64,000 nucleotides of DNA from a bacterium 1XD8-76. Lineage in GTDB: Bacteria; Bacillota; Clostridia; Lachnospirales; Lachnospiraceae. Position 1 is the first letter of the stretch, and each line of letters opens with the position of its first letter. The notes below the pieces were generated by a model, which saw nothing but the letters and a program-made list of their open reading frames with translations, did no database searches and was not told the origin of the DNA. The stretch is from the NCBI GenBank assembly GCA_003611955.1, contig RAZE01000006.1, forward strand, positions 97,117 through 161,116, given 5' to 3'. The translations under genes were made by a program, and so were the position numbers. Below are positions 9,220-19,481 of the stretch, piece after piece.

Positions 9220-9711
9220 ATGTCACATATCAGAAAATCAACCCTTCAGGACGTATCCCGCATAGCCGAGATACTGATCTTTACCAAAAGAATGAATTAC
9301 CGGTTTATCTTTCAAAACGATAGGGTGTCCTTCGGTGAAATGCAGGTTCTTCCGCTCGCACAGGACTATCTTGACCATCCGGAAAAACTGGAACATATCT
9401 GGGTCTATGACGATGAATTTGTGAAAGGTATGATCCATATGGAGGAAACGCGGATCGATGAACTGTATGTAGATTCCTTTTTTGAGAAGGAAGGCATCGG
9501 CGGAAAGCTGGTGGATTTTGCCGTCGAAAAACTAGACGCGGACTGGCTGTTCGTCCTGGAAAAGAATGTGAGCGCGATCCGGTTTTATGAGGCCCACGGC
9601 TTTCAGCTGACAGGGGAACGGGAGCCGGAGCCCGGCACCGCGGAATATATTGTGAAGATGAAGCTGCGGCCGGGATTCAGGAAATCTTTTGGCGGCAACT
9701 CCTCAGATTAA
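9220..9711 (+). CDS. GNAT-family N-acetyltransferase
   Basis: 163-aa acetyl-CoA-dependent acetyltransferase. The N-terminal MSHIRKSTLQDVSRIAEIL, the core IDELYVDSFFEKEGIGGKLVDFAVE (the Q/RxxGxG/A acetyl-CoA loop as EKEGIGGKL) and NVSAIRFYEAHGFQLTGE are classic GNAT features. The substrate cannot be told. The start was chosen at the ATG behind AAAGGAAATCTC rather than the ATG nine codons upstream. A plausible promoter (CGACA, 18-19 bp, TATGAT) lies upstream. Monocistronic, convergent with the amylase gene. Confidence 0.88.
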   Translation: MSHIRKSTLQDVSRIAEILIFTKRMNYRFIFQNDRVSFGEMQVLPLAQDYLDHPEKLEHIWVYDDEFVKGMIHMEETRIDELYVDSFFEKEGIGGKLVDFAVEKLDADWLFVLEKNVSAIRFYEAHGFQLTGEREPEPGTAEYIVKMKLRPGFRKSFGGNSSD

Positions 9712-9798
9712 GCCTGCCTGATCCTTTTCACAAAGGCAGCCGCAAAGGGGCGGCCGCTTCCGCAGATTTTTCTGCTATGGCGGCAGCCCCTTGTCTCT

Positions 9799-11121
9799 CT
9801 ATCTCTCCATCTTCCAGAACGCCGCGCTGTAGGGGGGCAACTCGCTCCCGCCTCCAAAGTCATGCATCTGCCCTGTCAGAAGATCCTCCGCCTGACCGCA
9901 GCCTGCGTCAAAGTGCGCCGTATAACTCTCCCCGTCCGCGTTGATCGCCACAAGGACCCTCTCATTTTCCGTCTTTCTCTCGAAAATACACTGCTTGTTT
10001 GTCAGCACCACCGAGCGGAACGCGCCGTAGTTCAAAGCCTCCGAATTTTTCTTTGCCTCGGCCATCTTTCCTATCTCATCCGTCAGCTCATTCCACTCCG
10101 GCTTCTCAAAACACGCCCGCAGCGCCGGATCTCCCTCGCTCTTGTTCGCCTTCGCTCCCCACTCGCTTCCATAATAGACGCAGGGAACGCCCGGCATACC
10201 AAACATCAGCGCATAGATAAGCGGCAGATGCTTCTCGTTGGTCAATATGCTCGCCACCCTCGTCACATCATGGTTATCCACAAAGGACAACATATGCTTT
10301 CCCTTGTACAAAGTCCAGTTCTCCGGTCCGAACTGCCTCATCAGGGAATGGACGATCTCAAACATATTCATACTGTTGAAGCTGGAATAGAGCCCCTTAT
10401 AGCACTCATAGTTCGTCGCGGAGTGCAGCATCTGATCGTTTACCATCCGGTTGTAATCGCCGTGCAGCATCTCACCCAACAGGTAAAAGTCCTGTTTTTT
10501 ACCGTCGGCAAACTGCCGAAGGCGCCTCACAAAATCATGGTCAAGGCAGTAGGCTACATCCAGCCTGAGCCCGTCGATATCAAACGTGTCGATCCAGTAA
10601 TTCACCGCGTCAAAAATATGCCCGATCACCTCTTCGTTCCGGAGATTCAGTTTCACCAGATCGTAGTTTCCCTCCCAGCCCTCGTACCAGAGCCCGTCGT
10701 TGTAATTGGAATTCCCCTCCAGGCTGATATGAAACCAGTGAAGGTACGGGGAACGCTCCCTGTTTCGCACCACATCCTGAAACGCCCAGAAACCGCGCCC
10801 CACATGGTTGAACACACCGTCCAACACCACTTTGATTCCGGCCTCGTGCATCTTATCGCAGACTTCCTTAAAATCCTCGTTGGTTCCCAGCCGTTTATCA
10901 ATCAGCTTATAATCTCTTGTATTGTAACCGTGGGTATCCGACTCAAATACCGGCGAAAAATAGACGGCATCCGCCCCCAGCTTTTTGATATGGGGGATCC
11001 AGTCTTCCACTTTCTTTATTCTGTTCGTCAGTATACCGTCGTTCTCAAACGGAGCGCCGCAGAATCCCAGCGGGTATATCTGGTAGAACACACTCTCATA
11101 GTACCATTTCCTGTCTTCCAT
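9799..11121 (-). CDS. Cytoplasmic GH13 alpha-glucan hydrolase (alpha-amylase/maltogenic amylase-like)
   Basis: 440-aa (beta/alpha)8-barrel glycosidase with no signal peptide, so it should act on imported maltodextrins. All four GH13 regions are visible: LDGVFNHVG (I), GLRLDVAYCLD with nucleophile Asp (II), FYLLGEMLHG with acid/base Glu (III), and FVDNHDVTR with stabilising Asp (IV). The motif VYFSPVFESDTHGYNT is typical of neopullulanase/cyclomaltodextrinase relatives, but their N-terminal domain is missing. It is transcribed alone; malQ lies 50 kb away. Confidence 0.93.
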   Translation of the reverse strand: MEDRKWYYESVFYQIYPLGFCGAPFENDGILTNRIKKVEDWIPHIKKLGADAVYFSPVFESDTHGYNTRDYKLIDKRLGTNEDFKEVCDKMHEAGIKVVLDGVFNHVGRGFWAFQDVVRNRERSPYLHWFHISLEGNSNYNDGLWYEGWEGNYDLVKLNLRNEEVIGHIFDAVNYWIDTFDIDGLRLDVAYCLDHDFVRRLRQFADGKKQDFYLLGEMLHGDYNRMVNDQMLHSATNYECYKGLYSSFNSMNMFEIVHSLMRQFGPENWTLYKGKHMLSFVDNHDVTRVASILTNEKHLPLIYALMFGMPGVPCVYYGSEWGAKANKSEGDPALRACFEKPEWNELTDEIGKMAEAKKNSEALNYGAFRSVVLTNKQCIFERKTENERVLVAINADGESYTAHFDAGCGQAEDLLTGQMHDFGGGSELPPYSAAFWKMER

Positions 11122-11340
11122 AAATAATCCTCTTTTCTTTGTGGCTTTTTCCTGCTTATTGCCACCCTGAACATTTTACCACAATTCTGCCGCTTATTCC
11201 ATCCAATCTTTGCATTTATATTTTATATTAACAAAACAGTCGTTTTTTATCCTTTTTCTTTTTTTCCGCTTTTGTGTTTACATAATTTTTATCCGCCGTA
11301 TGTTGACCGAATCAGTTTCTTTTTTCGCCCGGCGGAAAAG

Positions 11341-11423
11341 TAATCCACATTTTTCAAGCCCATTTTATGAACATCCTGTCATTTTTGCCCTCAAATGACC
11401 ACTTTTCCACATTCTTATCCACA
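11341..11423 (+). promoter_or_regulatory. Cluster of DnaA-box-like sequences in a 560-bp AT-rich gap
   Basis: The stretch 11122-11682 has no gene. Within it three 9-mers in the same orientation resemble the DnaA box TTATCCACA: a perfect match at 11415-11423, TTTTCCACA at 11403-11411 and TAATCCACA at 11341-11349 (one mismatch each). They could be a DnaA titration or regulatory site; chance clustering in AT-rich DNA is also possible. Confidence 0.4.
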
Positions 11424-11607
11424 TATTCACATCTGTCATTTTCTTTTTCAGAAAAAAACACTCATGTCTTTTTTGAAAAATCAAGTATTCTATTTATAAA
11501 ATTTCAACTGAAATATGGCGCTTTTTTCTCCGAATCATAAAATATTTTTCTCCTGTCTCTGGTATGACTTTCCCAGGTATGATACAATATATGGGAGTCA
11601 AAACTCA

Positions 11608-11637
11608 TTGACTGTACTGGTACTATCTTCATATCCT
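11608..11637 (+). promoter_or_regulatory. Candidate promoter of nfo
   Basis: TTGACT is followed after 18 bp by TATCCT, about 46 bp before the nfo start codon. The -10 match is moderate. Confidence 0.45.
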
Positions 11638-11682
11638 ATATTTTACAATTATTTTTCTAAACTGTTGAAAGGATGATATCAT

Positions 11683-12549
11683 ATGTTGTTAATAGGTTCC
11701 CATGTCGGGATGAGCGGAAAAGAAATGTTCCTCGGCTCCGTAAAAGAAGCGTTATCTTATGAGGCAAACACCTTTATGGTCTACACCGGTGCACCCCAAA
11801 ACACCAGGAGAAAGGAACTGTCCGAACTGAGAATCCCGGAAGCCCTGGCACTCATGAAAGAAGCCGGCATTGAACAGTTTATCGTGCACGCCCCCTATAT
11901 CATCAATCTTGGCAATGCGGTCAATTCTTCTACATACGAGCTGGCAGTGGAATTTCTGGAAAAGGAGATCGCAAGAAGTGCGGGCATGGGCAGCCACATC
12001 CTGGTACTGCACCCCGGCTCCCATGTGGGAGAGGGAAAGGAAACGGGCATCCGAAAGATCACGGAGGGATTGAACCAGGTTTTAACCGCCGATACACCGG
12101 TCTGTGTCGCGCTGGAAACGATGGCGGGAAAAGGCTCGGAAATCGGAAGCCGCCTGGAAGAACTGGCGGAAATCTATGAGAAGACCATCCATTCCGAAAA
12201 ACTCAGAGTCTGTCTGGATACCTGCCATATGCACGATGCCGGTTACGATGTGGTACACGATTTCGATGGCATATTAACCGCCTTCGATAAACTCTTCGGC
12301 ATTTCCCAGATCGCCGCCGTCCATCTCAACGACAGCAAAAATCCCTGCGGAGCCCGCAAGGACAGGCACGCCAATCTGGGGGACGGTTATATCGGATTCG
12401 ATGCGCTCTCCTATATCGCACATCATCCGGTGCTGGCGGACGTCCCCAAAATACTGGAGACCCCCTACATCCCACTGCCGGAGAACCCCGATAAAAAAGT
12501 GCCGCCCTACAAGGAAGAGATCAGGCTCCTCAGGCGGGATGTTTCCTAA
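11683..12549 (+). CDS. nfo: Deoxyribonuclease IV (AP endonuclease Nfo)
   Basis: 288-aa TIM-barrel zinc endonuclease of base-excision repair, cutting 5' of abasic sites. Visible family motifs: IGSHVGMSG at the N-terminus, [56 protein letters not shown] and [28 protein letters not shown], which together supply the three-zinc ligands. AAAGGATGATATC is the ribosome binding site. It converges with the helicase gene, overlapping it by 4 bp, with no terminator between them. Confidence 0.96.
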   Translation: MLLIGSHVGMSGKEMFLGSVKEALSYEANTFMVYTGAPQNTRRKELSELRIPEALALMKEAGIEQFIVHAPYIINLGNAVNSSTYELAVEFLEKEIARSAGMGSHILVLHPGSHVGEGKETGIRKITEGLNQVLTADTPVCVALETMAGKGSEIGSRLEELAEIYEKTIHSEKLRVCLDTCHMHDAGYDVVHDFDGILTAFDKLFGISQIAAVHLNDSKNPCGARKDRHANLGDGYIGFDALSYIAHHPVLADVPKILETPYIPLPENPDKKVPPYKEEIRLLRRDVS

Positions 12550-15041
12550 AATTCCGGCGGTTTTAACCGTCCCTGCCCGCCTTCACTCCACCTTTTCCAG
12601 AATTCCCCCACATGGAAAGACGCATGATGGCAGGTAGTCACCTGATAGTCTTTCCACTCCCTGGGAAACATGCGCTGATAAGTGTGCTGCAAAAAGCGCT
12701 CGTCCAAAAGGGCCACGATTCCAACATCATCCACGGTGCGGATCACCCGGCCCGCGGCCTGCAGCACTTTATTCATCCCCGGATACTGGTAGGCGTAGTC
12801 AAATCCGTTTTCTTCCTTCTCATCAAAGTACTGTCTGATAATCTCGCGCTCGTTGCAGACCTGGGGCAGCCCTGTTCCGACGATGACCGCGCCGATCAGC
12901 CGGTCCTGTTTTAAATCGATGCCCTCGCTGAAAATACCGCCCAAAACACAAAATCCTAACAGGGAGCGGCCGCCGGACTCCGTCAGGGAAAATTTCTGCA
13001 AAAATTCTTCCCGCGCGCTCTCCCCCATATACTCCTCCTGCAGGGCGCACTCCTCCCGCTCCTCCTCATAGAACGTCTCCCGGTATACTTCATAGACCTC
13101 TTTCAGAAAGGCATGGGAGGGGAAAAAGATCAGATAATTCCCCACCCTCCCGGATGTGATCTCCTTGATGTAGGAAGCCGCCCGGAAATATTCCCCGGGC
13201 CCCCTCCTCGTATATTTGCTGGTGATATCGGAACCGATGAAAAGTCCTCTCCTCTCGGGGGAAAAGACCGTGGAGGCGTACACCTCATAATCTTCCGCCC
13301 CTCCGCCCAACAGCCCTTTATAATACTGGATCGGAAGAAATGTGGCTGAGAACAGAATACTGCTTCTGGCCCGCATCATACACTCCTCCAGATTGCCGGA
13401 CGGGTCAACACAGAACAGTTTCAGCGTGAAACTGCCGTCTTTTTGCATCTCATCATAAATGACATACTTGTCACTTATTTTGTCATAAATCAGCAAAAAG
13501 TGCGAAATCTCAAAGTAAAACTCCAGCACACTTTTCCTGACAGGACTGTCGTCATGGTCCTCCAGAAATTTTTCCATCTGTGCTGCCAGTTTATTCAACG
13601 CCAGGATAAACGGATCGATGCTCTCCAGGATCCGGTAGTTCCCGCACTCCTTTTTGTAGGTGAGGAGCTGTCTGTTACAGCGCTCCAGCAGGGAGGCCAT
13701 CCTTTTGTCGTATCCTTTCACTTCTTTTTTCAGTTCCAGAAAATCTTCCTTTTTCAGCACGGCGCTGTACATATCCCGCCCTCTGTCCACCAGATTGTGA
13801 GCCTCGTCCACGAGAAAAATATAATCCCGCCGCGCACCCTCCGCAAAAAATCTCCTCAGATATACATGCGGATCAAAAACATAATTATAATCGCAGATCA
13901 CTCCATCCGCGAACAGACTCATATCCAGGCACATCTCAAAGGGACAGACCTGATGCTTCCCCGCATACTTCTCTATCAGCTCCCTCGTAAAGCTGACTTC
14001 ATGAGTCAACATATCGTAAACCGCCTCGTTTATCCGGTCGAAATGCCCTTTTGCATAGGGGCAGGCCACCGGATTGCACTCAGTCTCCTCCAAAAAACAG
14101 ATCTTGTCCCGAGCGGTCAATATCACTGTCTTGAACAGCAGACCGCCCTCCCGCAGGATGGCAAAAGCCTCCTCCGCCACCGTCCGGGTGATAGTCTTCG
14201 CCGTCAGATAAAACAGTTTCTCCGCCATCTGTTCCCCGATCGCCTTCACGGATGGAAACACGGTAGATAAAGTCTTTCCGACGCCTGTGGGAGCCTCGAT
14301 AAACAATTTCTTTTTGTGGTAGAGCGTCTGATAGACATAGGTGATCAGTTCCTTCTGCCCTTCCCTATAAGGGAAAGGAAACACTGTCTCCCGGATGGAG
14401 CGCTGTCGTTTCTCCCGCCACTCCACTTCGTGGTCCGCCCATTTCTGATAAGAAAAGATCAGCTGTTCAAACCATCCCTCCAGATCCTCAAATCGGTAAT
14501 CCTCAAAAAAATAGCGAAGTTCCTCCGTGTCCATATTGCAGTAAGTCATCCGCACACGGATAAACGGCAGGTCATGCTGCTTCGCATAGATAAAGGCGTA
14601 GCACTTTGCCTGAGCCAAATGCACCCTGACAGGCTCTTTCATCCTGTTGACATCCGCGTAAGTCCCTTTGATCTCATCTATGACAACTACGTCAAATATA
14701 CTGTCAGGATAGAATTTCTGTTCCTCTGTCCCGATCGCCGGAACATTTCTCTCCTGCCCAGGAAAACAAACCGGCACTTCCCTTAAAATTCGTCTCGCCA
14801 GCTGTCCGTCGATAATGCCGTCCGCCCTGCCCTCCACAACAATATCATACCGTTTGGTATGATGTGTATACTTCAGTGTCACCTCGGCATGATAATCAGC
14901 CCCCATACGCCTTTGCAGCATACGGTGGATCCGGCCGCCCTCCTGCATCGCATTTTCAGGGGACACCGCTTTTCTGTTGTCAATATCGCCGCTTCTCAGA
15001 ATAAACTCTACGAGATTGCGGACCGAGGTGATTACTTCCAT
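12546..15041 (-). CDS. DinG/XPD-type ATP-dependent helicase with N-terminal PD-(D/E)XK-like domain
   Basis: 831-aa superfamily 2 helicase probably used in DNA repair. The N-terminal part (about 50-165) has [20 protein letters not shown] and a downstream [10 protein letters not shown], the D...E-x-K...Q pattern of RecB/Cas4-like nuclease folds. Then come Walker [10 protein letters not shown] (249-257), four cysteines expected to bind a 4Fe-4S cluster ([16 protein letters not shown] and QVCPFEMC region), the DEAH box (VDEAHNL), and motif [10 protein letters not shown]. No frameshift is seen. It is transcribed from within the repeat-rich 15-kb intergenic region. Confidence 0.92.
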   Translation of the reverse strand: MEVITSVRNLVEFILRSGDIDNRKAVSPENAMQEGGRIHRMLQRRMGADYHAEVTLKYTHHTKRYDIVVEGRADGIIDGQLARRILREVPVCFPGQERNVPAIGTEEQKFYPDSIFDVVVIDEIKGTYADVNRMKEPVRVHLAQAKCYAFIYAKQHDLPFIRVRMTYCNMDTEELRYFFEDYRFEDLEGWFEQLIFSYQKWADHEVEWREKRQRSIRETVFPFPYREGQKELITYVYQTLYHKKKLFIEAPTGVGKTLSTVFPSVKAIGEQMAEKLFYLTAKTITRTVAEEAFAILREGGLLFKTVILTARDKICFLEETECNPVACPYAKGHFDRINEAVYDMLTHEVSFTRELIEKYAGKHQVCPFEMCLDMSLFADGVICDYNYVFDPHVYLRRFFAEGARRDYIFLVDEAHNLVDRGRDMYSAVLKKEDFLELKKEVKGYDKRMASLLERCNRQLLTYKKECGNYRILESIDPFILALNKLAAQMEKFLEDHDDSPVRKSVLEFYFEISHFLLIYDKISDKYVIYDEMQKDGSFTLKLFCVDPSGNLEECMMRARSSILFSATFLPIQYYKGLLGGGAEDYEVYASTVFSPERRGLFIGSDITSKYTRRGPGEYFRAASYIKEITSGRVGNYLIFFPSHAFLKEVYEVYRETFYEEEREECALQEEYMGESAREEFLQKFSLTESGGRSLLGFCVLGGIFSEGIDLKQDRLIGAVIVGTGLPQVCNEREIIRQYFDEKEENGFDYAYQYPGMNKVLQAAGRVIRTVDDVGIVALLDERFLQHTYQRMFPREWKDYQVTTCHHASFHVGEFWKRWSEGGQGRLKPPEF

Positions 15042-15065
15042 ATATGGGGCCTCTGTTGTTTTCTT

Positions 15066-15280
15066 TCCCGCCTCCGCTCAGTGCACTGCGAGTGCAGTGC
15101 ATGCTCCCTGGCAGGCGCAGTATATGCTTCTTGATAAACGCAGTGCACGCTCCCTGGCGAGCGCAGTGCCTGCTCGAAAAACCTGCGGTTTTCCTCGCTC
15201 ACGGGCTTCGCCCTATCACTTCGTAATCTGTCAAATTCGTCTGCAAGCAGCCGATTTGCCATTTTACTTCGTGGCACTGC
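15066..15280. repeat. Palindrome-rich intergenic repeat element
   Basis: Between the helicase gene and asnA lies a GC-rich patch unlike its AT-rich flanks. It contains two imperfect copies of a 37-nt unit (15094-15130 and 15140-15176; shared core GCTCCCTGGC), the short palindrome TGCACTGCGAGTGCA, and hairpins around AACCTGCGGTTTT and GGGCTTCGCCC. An open frame through it exists but its sequence looks low-complexity. It is probably a dispersed non-coding repeat. The remaining ~140 bp before asnA are AT-rich and probably hold its promoter. Confidence 0.5.
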
Positions 15281-15418
15281 TCATTGCCTACCTGAATTTT
15301 ACCACATTTTTGCTTGCATATATAGGGAAAAAGTAGTTTAATATTACTTGGAGATTTTTACACGTATCATGCATAAAATGACTGCATGATCCCATTTGTA
15401 TAAGGAAAGGAAAAAGCC

Positions 15419-16429
15419 ATGAGCAATATTACCATACCGGAGAACTACTGTTCCGAGTTAAACCTTCATGACACCCAGGTAGCGATCAAACTGGTCAAGG
15501 ATTGTTTTCAAAGCCTGTTGACGGAAAGGCTTCATCTGCAGAGAGTATCCGCACCGTTGTTCGTCACACCGGAGTCCGGTCTGAATGACAACTTAAACGG
15601 TGTCGAACGTCCCGTCGACTTTACGATGAAAGACCAAAACGAGCGAAAGGCGGAGGTGGTTCAATCCCTTGCAAAATGGAAACGTTATGCACTGAAAAAG
15701 TACGGCTTCCATCACGGCGAAGGACTGTACACCGACATGAATGCCATCCGCAGGGACGAGGAGACCGACAATATCCACTCCATCTTCGTGGACCAGTGGG
15801 ACTGGGAGCGGATCATCGACAAAGATGAACGCACCCTGGATACACTGAAGAGCGTGGTACGGGATGTTTACCGCGTACTGTGCAAGACCGAAAAGTATAT
15901 GGCCATCCAATATGACTACATAACAGAGATTCTGCCCAAAGATATCTTCTTTCTGACAACGCAGGAGCTGGAAGATATGTATCCGGACGCCACGCCGAAG
16001 CAGCGGGAATACTATATCACCAAAGAAAAAGGCGCCGTCTGCCTGATGCAGATCGGCGATAAGTTGGCTTCCGGCGAGCGCCACGACGGCAGAGCGCCGG
16101 ACTACGATGACTGGGCGCTGAATGCGGATATCATCGTCTACTATCCGGTGCTGGATATCGCGCTGGAATTGTCCTCCATGGGTATCCGTGTGGACGAAGA
16201 CTCCCTGAGGGAGCAGCTTGCCAAGGCCGGCTGCGAAGAGCGCGCCGAGCTCCCCTTCCAGAAAGCCATCCTGGAAAAAGAACTTCCTTACACGATAGGC
16301 GGCGGCATCGGTCAGTCCCGCATCTGTATGTTCTTCCTCCGGAAAGCTCATATCGGAGAAGTACAGAGCTCCATATGGCCGGAAGAGACCATGAAAGCCA
16401 TGGAGGCGAGAGGCATAAAACTTCTGTAA
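15419..16429 (+). CDS. asnA: Aspartate-ammonia ligase (asparagine synthetase A)
   Basis: 336-aa class II aminoacyl-tRNA-synthetase-like enzyme making asparagine from aspartate, ammonia and ATP. Recognised by RVSAPLFVTPESGLNDNLNGVERPVDF near the N-terminus, LHTDMNAIR-like sequence LYTDMNAIRRDE, VDQWDWE, and the C-terminal GGGIGQSRICMFFL ATP-site motif. AAGGAAAGG precedes the ATG. It is monocistronic and ends in a strong terminator. Confidence 0.97.
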   Translation: MSNITIPENYCSELNLHDTQVAIKLVKDCFQSLLTERLHLQRVSAPLFVTPESGLNDNLNGVERPVDFTMKDQNERKAEVVQSLAKWKRYALKKYGFHHGEGLYTDMNAIRRDEETDNIHSIFVDQWDWERIIDKDERTLDTLKSVVRDVYRVLCKTEKYMAIQYDYITEILPKDIFFLTTQELEDMYPDATPKQREYYITKEKGAVCLMQIGDKLASGERHDGRAPDYDDWALNADIIVYYPVLDIALELSSMGIRVDEDSLREQLAKAGCEERAELPFQKAILEKELPYTIGGGIGQSRICMFFLRKAHIGEVQSSIWPEETMKAMEARGIKLL

Positions 16430-16436
16430 AAAAGAC

Positions 16437-16470
16437 GGCGGAGACAAAAATTTTGTCCCCGCCTTTTTTA
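16437..16470 (+). terminator. Rho-independent terminator after asnA
   Basis: GGCGGAGACAAAA pairs with TTTTGTCCCCGCC and is followed by six Ts. The A-rich 5' side means it could also stop transcription arriving from punA on the minus strand. Confidence 0.9.
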
Positions 16471-16605
16471 TACCGTCTCCACATTGCCCTGCTTCTCTCT
16501 GCGGAGATATCCCACTCCCCCGTCGATAAGCCTCCAGAAATATTTTCCTGCGGCGCTCATGCAGCAGATCCAAAAATCTGCACAGCAAAAAGGAAAACCG
16601 CAGCC

Positions 16606-17418
16606 TCACATATTCTCAATGATCTGTGTCACCAGCCTCTTAAATTCCATGGATACCCGATCCGCGGTCTCCTGCACTTCCTTGTGGTCCAGTTTCCTGT
16701 CAGACACACCCGCCGCCAGATTGGTGATACAGGATATTCCGCAGACTTCCAGCCCCATGTGCCGTGCCGCTATCGCCTCGCAGGCGGTACTCATGCCCAC
16801 CGCGTCGCCGCCCCAGCCTCTGCACATACGGATCTCCGCAGGCGTTTCATAGCTCGGCCCTGTCAGCTGCACATATACGCCCTCCTCTATCTCTATGCCG
16901 CACTGCTCAGCGGACTTGCGGATCACATCCCGCAGGCGCTTGCTGTACACTTCGCTCATATCCGGGAAACGACTGCCGAGTTCCTCGATATTTGGTCCGA
17001 TCAGGGGATTGGGCACTGCTGTCGTGATATGATCCGTTATCATCATAAAGCACCCCGGGTTATAGGATGTATTGATACCGCCGGCCGCATTGGTGAGAAA
17101 AAGCTTCTTTGCTCCCAGCATGCCCATCAAACGGGTCGGAAGCACCACGTCGGACATCGCATAGCCCTCGTAATAATGCACTCTTCCCTGCATGATCACC
17201 ACCGGCACTTCTCCCACATAGCCGAACACGAAACGTCCCTTGTGCCCTGCCACCGTCGATATCGGAAATCCCTCAATATCGGAATAGTTCACCGTGGCCT
17301 CCACTTTGATGCCATCGGCATAATCTCCCAGCCCGGAGCCCAGGATCAAAGCCACCTCCGGCTTAAAATCCGTTTTCTCCCTTATGCTCGCCACACACGC
17401 CATCAGTTTTTTGTACAT
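16606..17418 (-). CDS. punA: Purine nucleoside phosphorylase (inosine/guanosine type)
   Basis: 270-aa trimeric PNP-I family enzyme converting inosine or guanosine to base plus ribose-1-phosphate. Motifs: LILGSGLGDYAD, GHKGRFVFGYVG, GRVHYYEGY, LFLTNAAGGIN and GPSYETPAEIRMCRGWGGDAVGMST. Ribosome binding site AGGAG. Last gene of the udp-deoB-punA operon, 18 bp after deoB. Ribose-1-phosphate made here would feed the phosphopentomutase next door. Confidence 0.96.
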   Translation of the reverse strand: MYKKLMACVASIREKTDFKPEVALILGSGLGDYADGIKVEATVNYSDIEGFPISTVAGHKGRFVFGYVGEVPVVIMQGRVHYYEGYAMSDVVLPTRLMGMLGAKKLFLTNAAGGINTSYNPGCFMMITDHITTAVPNPLIGPNIEELGSRFPDMSEVYSKRLRDVIRKSAEQCGIEIEEGVYVQLTGPSYETPAEIRMCRGWGGDAVGMSTACEAIAARHMGLEVCGISCITNLAAGVSDRKLDHKEVQETADRVSMEFKRLVTQIIENM

Positions 17419-17436
17419 ACCTTTTTCTCCTTTTCT

Positions 17437-18624
17437 TTATTTTAAATATCCGAGAAGCGATTCCCCGATCGTCTCCTCCGGCATCTTCACGCCGAAATTA
17501 TCCGCGACGGTCGCGCCGATCACTGCAAACGTACCCTGCTCCGGCAGCCTCCCGTTTCCCTCCATGGATGCAGAGTAAGCGAGAAACGGCACTTTCTCTC
17601 TCGTGTGATCCGATCCCGTGTAGGTCGGATCCGTGCCATGGTCCGCAGAGATGATCACAAGATCGTCTTTTCTCAGTTTTCCGAGAAGTATCCCCAGCTT
17701 CTCGTCGAACTTCTCCAGCTCGTCCCGATACCCCTGCGGGTTTCTCCGGTGTCCCCACTTCGCGTCAAAATCCACCAGATTGACAAAGCAGAGCCCCTCA
17801 AACTCCTTGTCCGCCAGCTCTATGGTCTGCTCCATACCGTGAACGGAAGATTTGGACTTATGCGCCTCCGTAATTCCTTCTCCATCGAAAATGTCCACGA
17901 TCTTGCCCACGGATATCACATCGAATCCGCCGTCTTTCAATGCGTTCAGGGCCGTTTTACAGGGCGGTTTTAACGCGTAATCATGCCGGTTGCTTGTGCG
18001 CTCAAACTCCCCTCTCTTCTTCCCCACATAGGGTCTGGCGATGACGCGTCCGACTTTCCATTTCTCCTCCAGCGTCAGCTCTCTGGCTATCTCACAGCAG
18101 CGATACAGTTCCTTCAGGTCAAATGTCTCCTCCTGACCGCAGATCTGGAGAACGGAATCCGCCGACGTGTAGACGATCATATGTCCGGTGGCGATCTCCT
18201 CCTCCCCCAGCTCCTCGATAATTTCCGTGCCGCTGGCGCTCCTGTTGCCGATTACCTTGTGCCCGGTGCGCTTCTCCAGCTCATCGATCAGATCCTGCGG
18301 AAAACCGTGCTCCGTAAAGGTCTGGAACGGCGTCTTCGTCTCCACGCCCATCATCTCCCAGTGGCCGGTCATCGTGTCCTTTCCGTTGCTCGCCTCCCGC
18401 AGAATCGCCTGATAGCCGAGCGGTTTCTCCACCGCGGCCACCTGTTTTAAGGGGGTCAGATTCGCCAGCCCCATCTTCTGCAGATTCGGAATGCGGAATG
18501 TTTCGACCGCCTCCGAGATATGTCCCAGCGTGTTGACGCCGATATCGCCGAACTTCGGCCCGTCCGGCATTTGCCCCACTCCAAGGGAATCGATCACGAT
18601 CACAAAAATACGTTTATAACTCAT
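17437..18624 (-). CDS. deoB: Phosphopentomutase
   Basis: 395-aa alkaline-phosphatase-superfamily mutase interconverting (deoxy)ribose-1-phosphate and -5-phosphate. It begins [21 protein letters not shown], with the metal ligand Asp and the DSxGxG start typical of DeoB, and has [12 protein letters not shown] with the catalytic threonine and the C-terminal [19 protein letters not shown] metal site. Ribosome binding site GGAGAAAAA. A longer upstream frame exists but only overlaps udp. The ATG overlaps the udp stop (ATGA). Confidence 0.97.
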   Translation of the reverse strand: MSYKRIFVIVIDSLGVGQMPDGPKFGDIGVNTLGHISEAVETFRIPNLQKMGLANLTPLKQVAAVEKPLGYQAILREASNGKDTMTGHWEMMGVETKTPFQTFTEHGFPQDLIDELEKRTGHKVIGNRSASGTEIIEELGEEEIATGHMIVYTSADSVLQICGQEETFDLKELYRCCEIARELTLEEKWKVGRVIARPYVGKKRGEFERTSNRHDYALKPPCKTALNALKDGGFDVISVGKIVDIFDGEGITEAHKSKSSVHGMEQTIELADKEFEGLCFVNLVDFDAKWGHRRNPQGYRDELEKFDEKLGILLGKLRKDDLVIISADHGTDPTYTGSDHTREKVPFLAYSASMEGNGRLPEQGTFAVIGATVADNFGVKMPEETIGESLLGYLK

Positions 18625-19403
18625 TTTTTCTCCTTCCTGTCCTCTCTGATCAGATTCCTGAGCGCACCGATCGCGACACGGATCGCCATATCGGTATCGT
18701 GAACCACAGGATTGTCCAACCCGAGTTTTTCCCGCTCCTGATTTGCCATGACAAGGAAGCAGGAACCCGCCCTCACATGCAGACTGCTCGCCACCACAAA
18801 GAGCGCCGCCGACTCCATCTCCGAGGCAAGACACCCCAGCCTCTTCCAGGCTTCCCATTTGTTGAGAAGCTCATAGCTGACCGGCTTTGTCTCCGGGGAA
18901 TGCTGCCCGTAAAAGGCGTCTTTACACTGTACAACGCCCACATGATACTTCTGTTCCAGCTCTTTCGCCGCCCCGATCAGGGCGTTGACCGTCTGAATAT
19001 CCGGCACCGCCGGAAATTCGATCGGCGCGTACTCTTTGCTCGTGCCCTCCATGCGGATCGCACCGTTCGCAATGACAATATCGCCGCTCATCACTTCCTT
19101 CTGCATTCCGCCGCAGGTTCCGATCCTGACGAAAGTGTCCGCCCCAGCCATCACAAGTTCCTCCACCGCAATGGAAGTGGAGGCGCCGCCGATCCCAGTG
19201 GAAGTCACACTCACCCTCTCCCCGTCGAGATAGCCCGTATAGGTAATATATTCCCTGCTGTCCGCCATCAATTCGGGCCGGTCAAAATACTGCGCTATCT
19301 TCGCACAGCGCTTCGGATCCCCGGGCAGGATCACATATCTTCCCACATCGCCTTTGCCCACCTGAATATGGTACTGTTTCCCCGCATTTTCTGAATAATT
19401 CAT
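18621..19403 (-). CDS. udp: Uridine phosphorylase
   Basis: 260-aa PNP/UDP family 1 hexameric phosphorylase. Features: [19 protein letters not shown], phosphate-binding [10 protein letters not shown], and [16 protein letters not shown], the E-M-E ribose-binding signature. Start MNYSENAG was chosen because GGAGGAGCGTT precedes it. First gene of the nucleoside-salvage operon with deoB and punA, together turning nucleosides into free bases and pentose-5-phosphate. Its upstream 78 bp must hold the operon promoter, but no clear -35/-10 pair was found. Confidence 0.94.
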   Translation of the reverse strand: MNYSENAGKQYHIQVGKGDVGRYVILPGDPKRCAKIAQYFDRPELMADSREYITYTGYLDGERVSVTSTGIGGASTSIAVEELVMAGADTFVRIGTCGGMQKEVMSGDIVIANGAIRMEGTSKEYAPIEFPAVPDIQTVNALIGAAKELEQKYHVGVVQCKDAFYGQHSPETKPVSYELLNKWEAWKRLGCLASEMESAALFVVASSLHVRAGSCFLVMANQEREKLGLDNPVVHDTDMAIRVAIGALRNLIREDRKEKK

Positions 19404-19481
19404 AACGCTCCTCCTTTCCCGTCTCAAGTGCTCCTATCATTTTATCTTACAGATAATTCTATCATGAAAAAAGGACATATG

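Noticed and set aside
9720..9798. Terminator between the acetyltransferase and amylase genes
   Set aside because: GCAGCCGC/GCGGCCGC complementarity exists but the stem is imperfect and no clear T-run follows on either strand.
15032..15277. 81-codon minus-strand gene in the helicase-asnA gap
   Set aside because: It lies inside a palindromic repeat patch, its start has no ribosome binding site, and its second half translates hairpin sequence.
17437..18858. Longer deoB product starting at 18858
   Set aside because: The extra N-terminus lies within udp in another frame and lacks DeoB similarity; ATG 18624 has a good ribosome binding site.
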